A DNA stretch of 59,677 nucleotides, taken from NCBI RefSeq assembly GCF_900188145.1, contig NZ_FZOJ01000029.1, forward strand, positions 1 through 59,677, in the 5' to 3' direction. Both the position numbers and the translations under genes were made by a program. The notes beneath the pieces are model-generated. The model was not told where the DNA came from and did not search any database. It saw only the letters and a program-made list of their open reading frames with translations. Origin of the DNA: Anaerovirgula multivorans (GTDB taxonomy: Bacteria > Bacillota > Clostridia > Peptostreptococcales > Natronincolaceae). This document shows positions 55,290 to 59,677 of the stretch, in pieces. Within the stretch, counting starts at the first letter, position 1. Every line of letters starts with the position of its first letter.

Positions 55290-56285
55290 TTATGAATTTT
55301 TGATGTATTCTGATGGGTTGATACCATATTTTCTTCTGAACTTTTCTGCAAAATGGCTAGCATCACTATAACCTACTAATAACGCCGTTTCTGTAACCCT
55401 TAGCTTTTTATCCTCCATTAAAAACCGTGCCATCTCCAACCTTTTCTCAATGATATAAGCATGAACAGGCATTCCAAACAATTCCTTAAAGCCTGTTTTA
55501 AGCTTATATTCATTAAGACATACCACTCTTGCAAGTTTTCCTATCGTTGGTGGTGTTACGATATCTTCATCGAGAATCCTTCTGGCTTTATGGAGGGACT
55601 GTATATCTGATAAAGACAGCTTTGCTGAGTAATTCGTTCTTCCATCTTCATAGACTAATTCATCCATATAAACAGCAATCAGTTCTAATATTTTCCCTTC
55701 AAGATATATTCTTTTTACATGATCCCGATAACGGCAATTAATAATATCATTTAGTATCAGCTTGATGGCAGATGAAAATTTTTTCTTATAGAAGTAACTC
55801 CTTCCATAGGATAGTAAAGCAGTAGAGTGATCTTTCCCCATATATTGTAGAAGACTTGTTATTATTTTAGCATCTAACCCTATACTCATTCCCCAAAATC
55901 GCCGTCCCGGATTATAGCTACATATAGCTTTTTCTTGATTTTTGTTGAATATATAGCATTCCCCGCATTCTATCTCATATTCCTTTCTATTCCCTTCCAC
56001 TCTCCACTGAAGAGCTTCTCCCAGGCAAAAAGCAAGATAGTACAGACGATTGTCATGCCCTCCCCCCAACATCAAACTTTCATAAAAAGTCATATCTGAT
56101 ATAGATATTTCCATTGCGGGTTTAACAATAATTCTTCGACAATAGCCCTTTCCCACTTCTTCAGGTATTTCCATCTCTTTTTGAAAGGAGTCTGTTCTAT
56201 AAATGCTGTTGAGAACGGCACATACAGGACAAATTTCGTTTTTAGGATTAAATATCTTATAGTTTTGAACTGCATTTTCCATCAT
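55290..56285 (-). CDS. AraC-family regulator of the iron module (YbtA-like)
   Basis: 331 residues. The N-terminal sensory domain has a CPVCAVLN cysteine pair and strands such as YLAFCLGEALQWRVEGNRKE; the C-terminal AraC domain has TPPTIGKLARVVCLNEYKLK, TGFKELFGMPVHAYIIEKRL and ALLVGYSDASHFAEKFRRKY. AraC proteins of this size beside paired ABC half-transporters (YbtA with YbtPQ) respond to siderophore. The ATG at 56285 is eight bases from GAAAGG. An excellent Fur box lies about 20 bp upstream. It reads in the same direction as the ABC operon, as its upstream neighbour. Confidence 0.9.
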   Translation of the reverse strand: MMENAVQNYKIFNPKNEICPVCAVLNSIYRTDSFQKEMEIPEEVGKGYCRRIIVKPAMEISISDMTFYESLMLGGGHDNRLYYLAFCLGEALQWRVEGNRKEYEIECGECYIFNKNQEKAICSYNPGRRFWGMSIGLDAKIITSLLQYMGKDHSTALLSYGRSYFYKKKFSSAIKLILNDIINCRYRDHVKRIYLEGKILELIAVYMDELVYEDGRTNYSAKLSLSDIQSLHKARRILDEDIVTPPTIGKLARVVCLNEYKLKTGFKELFGMPVHAYIIEKRLEMARFLMEDKKLRVTETALLVGYSDASHFAEKFRRKYGINPSEYIKNS

Positions 56286-56305
56286 CACAACAACCTTTCG
56301 ATATT

Positions 56306-56324
56306 GATAATCATTATCATTATC
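56306..56324. promoter_or_regulatory. Fur box upstream of the AraC regulator
   Basis: GATAATCATTATCATTATC; its reverse complement matches the classic Fur consensus GATAATGATAATCATTATC in 18 of 19 positions. It lies about 20 bp before the regulator's start codon, where a bound Fur would block transcription. Confidence 0.8.
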
Positions 56325-56572
56325 ATATTAAAAAAATATTACCTTTCATATACACTTACTCTTGTGACCATACTGATGAAATAATATCTATATCAATTAC
56401 CATTATTTGTTAGTCTTGCCTAACATTTTATCAGAGAGTATTCTTTAAGTCAAGACTTCAAGGATATCAAATTTTCATCCATGCCCCCTCCTAGTTTGAT
56501 GGCTTGTATGGACTTAAAACAACATTCACAAGTTCCTCCTCCAGATCGATGTTGTACATTCTATCTTGATAT

Positions 56573-56594
56573 TCCCACAGCTAAATCAGTGGGA
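56573..56594 (-). mobile_element. Orphan IS200/IS605-type right-end hairpin
   Basis: On the minus strand CAAGAATCCCACTGATTTAG then CTGTGGGAATATCAAG forms the TCCCAC/GTGGGA hairpin with flanking AAGAA and ATCAA bases typical of the right end of IS605-family elements, which is also the 3' end of the TnpB guide RNA. GCGTTTAATCACT before it fits the usual approach. No tnpA or tnpB frame is present, so it is a remnant. The rest of the gap 56325-56825 has no gene. Confidence 0.5.
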
Positions 56595-56687
56595 TTCTTG
56601 AGTGATTAAACGCCAGTCTATTTCTTTAATAGCAATAAATAGCTGGAGCAAAGAAAGGATAGTTAATGGACTTTAGAATTGGTTAGG

Positions 56688-56720
56688 GAGAACCATACCA
56701 TAAATGACTGCGGTTTTTTA
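56688..56720 (+). repeat. 33-nt terminator-like repeat, copy 1
   Basis: GGAGAACCATACCATAAATG continues to a GCGGTTTTTTA end. It matches copy 2 at 59345-59377 in 29 of 33 positions. The last bases look like a terminator tail. This copy is about 105 bp before the DUF421 gene. Confidence 0.55.
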
Positions 56721-56825
56721 CTTTCAAACCGAGAAGATAATAAAAACCTTAACTGAATTTTATATCGTTACTTTGGAACAATAAAGTTATTACTGAATGA
56801 AATTCATTTTTAGGAGGGCAACTTT

Positions 56826-57536
56826 ATGGAGTACTTGAAGGTAACTTTTAGAATAGTAACGATAATGGCGTTGTTATTAGTGCTTGTATTGGTAACTGGA
56901 AGAAGAAAACTGGGAGAACTTCCAGTTTTTGATTTTTTAACTATCATCATACTAGGCAATGTGGTAGGTGCAGATATTGCTGATCCTAAGATACCGCAAT
57001 TACCAACTGCATATGCTGTAGTACTGCTTATAGGGATTCAGTATTTAATGAGCTATGCTACGATTAAGAGTAGAAAGTTTGGCAGAAGGGTTTCTTTTGG
57101 CCCTACTGTGATTATTCAAAATGGGCGATTCATTAAAGCCAATATGAAAAGAGTAAGATATTCTATTGAAAATATATTAATGTTTTTGAGAGAAAAGGGA
57201 ATTTTTGATATTAATGAAGTAGAATTTGCCATCGTAGAGGATAGTGGCAACGTGAGTGTAATGAAAAAAACTCAATTTCAGCCAGCAACTCCTGGTGATA
57301 TGAAAATAGCTACAAAATACAAAGGACTGACCATCCCTCTTGTTGTTGATGGGAAGGTCTATGAAGATAACCTACAGAAACTTAACTTGGATAAAGTGTG
57401 GCTCCAACAACAGCTCATATTAAACAATATCAATAGCTTTGATGAAGCCTTTTATGTAGATATCAACACAGAAGGAAATCTATGTATATCAAAAACAGTT
57501 GAAACTGTTAACTTTATGAATGATTTCATAATTTAA
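56826..57536 (+). CDS. DUF421 (YetF-type) membrane protein
   Basis: 236 residues: three N-terminal membrane helices (FRIVTIMALLLVLVLVTGRR, LPVFDFLTIIILGNVVGADI, YAVVLLIGIQYLMSYATIKS) and two soluble DUF421 domains (SFGPTVIIQNGRFIKANMKR, then FDINEVEFAIVEDSGNVSV). The family is widespread in spore formers, often near DUF1657 and spoVA genes; its biochemical role is unknown. TAGGAGGGC precedes the ATG. It is convergent with the CLC gene, 29 bp apart. Confidence 0.92.
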   Translation: MEYLKVTFRIVTIMALLLVLVLVTGRRKLGELPVFDFLTIIILGNVVGADIADPKIPQLPTAYAVVLLIGIQYLMSYATIKSRKFGRRVSFGPTVIIQNGRFIKANMKRVRYSIENILMFLREKGIFDINEVEFAIVEDSGNVSVMKKTQFQPATPGDMKIATKYKGLTIPLVVDGKVYEDNLQKLNLDKVWLQQQLILNNINSFDEAFYVDINTEGNLCISKTVETVNFMNDFII

Positions 57537-57565
57537 AACAATTCAGTTTTATTACTAAAATTTTA

Positions 57566-58867
57566 TTATTTATCTTCTTCAATAGATTTAATAGATTTAC
57601 CAGCAGGAAGATTTAGCATCCTGCTTTTAGGTTCATATATTTTTTGTGCAGCATAGATGCCATGATGTCCTGAAAAAATAAAGCTAATTAGGCAAACTAT
57701 AAAAAAATAGCTTATACTCTGTCCCTCGAAGGCTTCAATACTAAAAAGAAAGGCAGAGATCGGTGTATTAGCTGCTCCAGAAAATACAGCTATCATGCCA
57801 ATAGCAGCAAGAAAAGATGGTGTCAATCCTACTATGGTAGATAAGGTATTGCCTAAGGTTGCCCCTATAAAGAAAAGAGGGATTACCTCACCACCACGAA
57901 ACCCCATCCCCATTGTGATGGCAGTGAACACAATTTTACCTAAAAAAGCAAAGGGGGGAACCTGTCCCTCAAAAGCTCTCTCAACCATTGGTAAACCACG
58001 ACCAAGATAATCTCTAGAGCCTATTAAATAGGTCAATGCTATGATGATAGTTCCTCCAACAAAGGCCCTTAGCATCAGATTTTTTAAGTATTTATCCGAT
58101 AAGGTTTTTATTTCATGCCTTAACTGACTATAGAGAACGCTGGTAAAGCCAAAAACAATGGCTAAGCCTATCATCTTCATGAGATTAGCTGTATTAATAT
58201 CCGGTACGCTTTTGATTATAAAGTGTTCATGCTGAATTCCCCAAGCTGTTGCAACATAATGTCCTACAAAGCTAGAAACAAAACAGGGAATTAAGGCTGC
58301 ATACTTAGTTTTGCCTATGGCGATGGCTTCCATGCCAAAAATAGTACCTGCTATAGGGGCACCAAAAGCGGAGCCAAAACCACCACTTATGCCACTTATA
58401 ATTAAAATCCTACGATCAATTTTATTAATCTTAAATAAGCGATTTATTCCTTCAGATATACTTACCCCCATCTGGATAGCAGCACCTTCTCTGCCTGTTG
58501 ATCCACCCAGTAGCTGGGTAATAAAAGTACATATGAAGACGATAGGTCCCATTCTTAGAGGCACCGCTCCTTGGCCGTGGTGAATGTGCTCTAGAATTAG
58601 ATCATTTCCTTTGCGAGAACCTTTACCATGATACATATAAATATAGCCTATGACAATACCTCCAAGGGGGAGAAAGAATAAGGTAAATGGATTTGCTTCC
58701 CGTACATCTGTAAGAAAGTCATTTGAATTAATTAATAGAGCTGAGGTAGACCCTACGAATATACCAATCATACTTCCCCATAAAACCCATTTGGTAAGGG
58801 TTAAAATAAATGTTGCATGCCTAGCTTTTACAGTGTCATTGAAAAACTTATCATATATACGAACCAT
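57566..58867 (-). CDS. CLC-type antiporter, probably fluoride-specific (CLC-F)
   Basis: A 433-residue CLC-fold membrane protein. Motif 2 GSTGREGAAIQMG holds the gating glutamate E127, and motif 3 is GFRGGEVIPLFFIGATLGN. In place of the GSGIP of chloride CLCs, motif 1 is KGNDLILEHIH, as in the CLC-F group of fluoride/proton antiporters. In that group the central-site residue is Met or Asn; here it is an asparagine (N88), seen in the less strictly selective branch. No fluoride riboswitch was found upstream. AGGAG precedes the ATG. The gene follows the DUF1657 gene. Confidence 0.8.
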   Translation of the reverse strand: MVRIYDKFFNDTVKARHATFILTLTKWVLWGSMIGIFVGSTSALLINSNDFLTDVREANPFTLFFLPLGGIVIGYIYMYHGKGSRKGNDLILEHIHHGQGAVPLRMGPIVFICTFITQLLGGSTGREGAAIQMGVSISEGINRLFKINKIDRRILIISGISGGFGSAFGAPIAGTIFGMEAIAIGKTKYAALIPCFVSSFVGHYVATAWGIQHEHFIIKSVPDINTANLMKMIGLAIVFGFTSVLYSQLRHEIKTLSDKYLKNLMLRAFVGGTIIIALTYLIGSRDYLGRGLPMVERAFEGQVPPFAFLGKIVFTAITMGMGFRGGEVIPLFFIGATLGNTLSTIVGLTPSFLAAIGMIAVFSGAANTPISAFLFSIEAFEGQSISYFFIVCLISFIFSGHHGIYAAQKIYEPKSRMLNLPAGKSIKSIEEDK

Positions 58868-58965
58868 AATGGAAGTGCTCCTTTTTCAGAAGATAATCTA
58901 TAGATACTACACCACACCACATAAAATAATAGATGTCTTATGCTTCTTATCTAGATTTTTAGTAA

Positions 58966-59172
58966 TTAGTTATTTTTATTTAACTCATTATTTTCAGTAA
59001 GATACTCTAACCTCTTATTGAGAAACTCCATATGTTTTTCTATATCAGTTTTCATACTATTAAACATATCCTTTGCTTGCTGTTCTTCGGTTGATTGTGC
59101 CATGATAGCATAGTTTCCTTTAACTGCTTCACAGTATGCGATAACTTTCTCTAAATCACTTTGAACTGTCAC
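58966..59172 (-). CDS. DUF1657-family small protein
   Basis: 68 residues, helical, no signal peptide: TVQSDLEKVIAYCEAVKGNY, AIMAQSTEEQQAKDMFNSMK and HMEFLNKRLEYLTENN match the DUF1657 pattern, a family of small proteins found mostly in spore formers and often beside spoVA or DUF421 genes. The start is GTG at 59172, set by GGGAGGTG seven bases before it; an apparent start at 59181 uses a non-standard codon. It is 98 bp before the CLC gene, on the same strand, perhaps one unit. Function unknown. Confidence 0.8.
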   Translation of the reverse strand: MTVQSDLEKVIAYCEAVKGNYAIMAQSTEEQQAKDMFNSMKTDIEKHMEFLNKRLEYLTENNELNKNN

Positions 59173-59344
59173 TAAAATCACCTCCCTTATATAGCAATGT
59201 ACTTAGTTTAACCAACGAGTTTTAAAAAAATTACAGACTGCTATAGCTATTAAGGAATATTAAGCTATTTAAAGTTTAAAAGGTAGGTGTTAAAGAGTAA
59301 AATTTGAGTTTGATAGTTTTTAGAAACCGCTAATTCAATGATAC

Positions 59345-59377
59345 GGAGAACCATACCACAAGTAACGGCGGTTTTTT
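59345..59377 (+). repeat. 33-nt terminator-like repeat, copy 2
   Basis: GGAGAACCATACCACAAGTA continues to GGCGGTTTTTT. In this copy AAACCGC (about 59327-59333) can pair with GCGGTTT at the end, closing a hairpin-like structure before the T-run. The rest of 59173-59677 shows no gene. Confidence 0.5.
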
Positions 59378-59677
59378 CTATATTAGGGATTAATGTGGAT
59401 TGTCTCCACCAGTAATAAGACAATTGAATAACCATAAGACCTACTATAGATAGTATTTAAGTGTCAAGTTAATAAAATTATTATATAGCCAAATATAGAT
59501 GTTATAAACTTATGGAAAATGAAATTTATGAATTGGAATGAATTTCATATGTTTATTAAGGCGTAGTTAGATATTTTATTACTTACCTAAGTTTTGTACA
59601 AATAACTAAACTGTATTTAGAAAATCATGGAAGCTTAATTGAACATACTTAGGTTGTAATGCTTCAACAAATAGTTT

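Noticed and set aside
58868..58965. Looked for a fluoride (crcB) riboswitch before the CLC gene
   Set aside because: No GATGG-type core or closing helices were found.
1..59677. Known defence systems other than CRISPR (restriction-modification, toxin-antitoxin, retrons, CBASS)
   Set aside because: No reverse transcriptase, methylase, nucleotidyltransferase or paired toxin-antitoxin frame was recognised.

Overview
The window is about 59.7 kb of AT-rich, low-GC DNA. It looks like the chromosome of an anaerobic, spore-forming member of the Clostridia (Alkaliphilus/Natronincola-like is my guess). The basis is a ger spore-germination operon, DUF421/DUF1657 proteins, ferredoxin-dependent 2-oxoacid oxidoreductase, a NifV-like citrate/homocitrate synthase operon, strong AGGAGG ribosome sites and many GTG/TTG starts. 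The genus is inference. No rRNA or tRNA gene was recognised.

Layout. (1) 1-3.7 kb is accessory DNA: a broken gene, a divergent XRE repressor behind five TTTGGTAAT-type sites, a VanZ-like protein, two transposase relics, and a 16-repeat CRISPR array whose trailer end abuts an ISL3 relic. (2) 3.7-11.7 kb is a complete type I-C cas operon read leftward into the array (cas3-cas5c-cas8c-cas7-cas4-cas1-cas2). A strongly signalled internal start inside cas8c should make Cas11c. (3) 12-15 kb holds larC-larE-larB, which make the nickel-pincer cofactor; no larA is present. (4) 15-24 kb has two tandem YchF-type GTPases, a nitroreductase, SbcCD and a lone CheW. (5) 24.3-33.7 kb has a CHASE4 sensor kinase. 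It is followed by an operon for Re-citrate (or homocitrate) synthase, aconitase and an NAD-type isocitrate dehydrogenase, facing a convergent 2-oxoacid:ferredoxin oxidoreductase. Together these make and use 2-oxoglutarate.

(6) 34-42 kb has a C45-type acyltransferase, an AraC regulator, a miniature RAYT/REP element and a very large S8 protease with three SLH domains behind a promoter that contains a Fur-type site. (7) 42-43.2 kb has a TetR regulator with two matching palindromes beside a truncated ABC-2 permease. (8) 43.3-48.6 kb is a ger operon (A-C-small D-like-B-B). (9) 48.8-49.9 kb is a graveyard: a chimeric RAYT relic with a REP, then a thiT gene whose TPP riboswitch and N-terminus were removed by one deletion. 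(10) 50-56.3 kb is a predicted iron module: two ABC half-transporters, a MATE protein and a divergent AraC regulator, with Fur-like sites. (11) 56.5-59.2 kb has an orphan IS605-like end, DUF421, a CLC-F-like antiporter and a DUF1657 protein, flanked by two copies of a 33-nt terminator-like repeat.

The cas, TCA-branch, ger and iron clusters look intact. Around them, small REP/RAYT, ISL3, IS605 and deletion scars show repeated loss of transposons and of genes such as thiT, a permease and a transporter. I found no wholly new defence or metabolic system. The most distinctive signals are the internal Cas11c start, the in-frame miniature RAYT element with 24-nt ends, the riboswitch-thiT fusion scar and the Fur-site promoter of the SLH protease.
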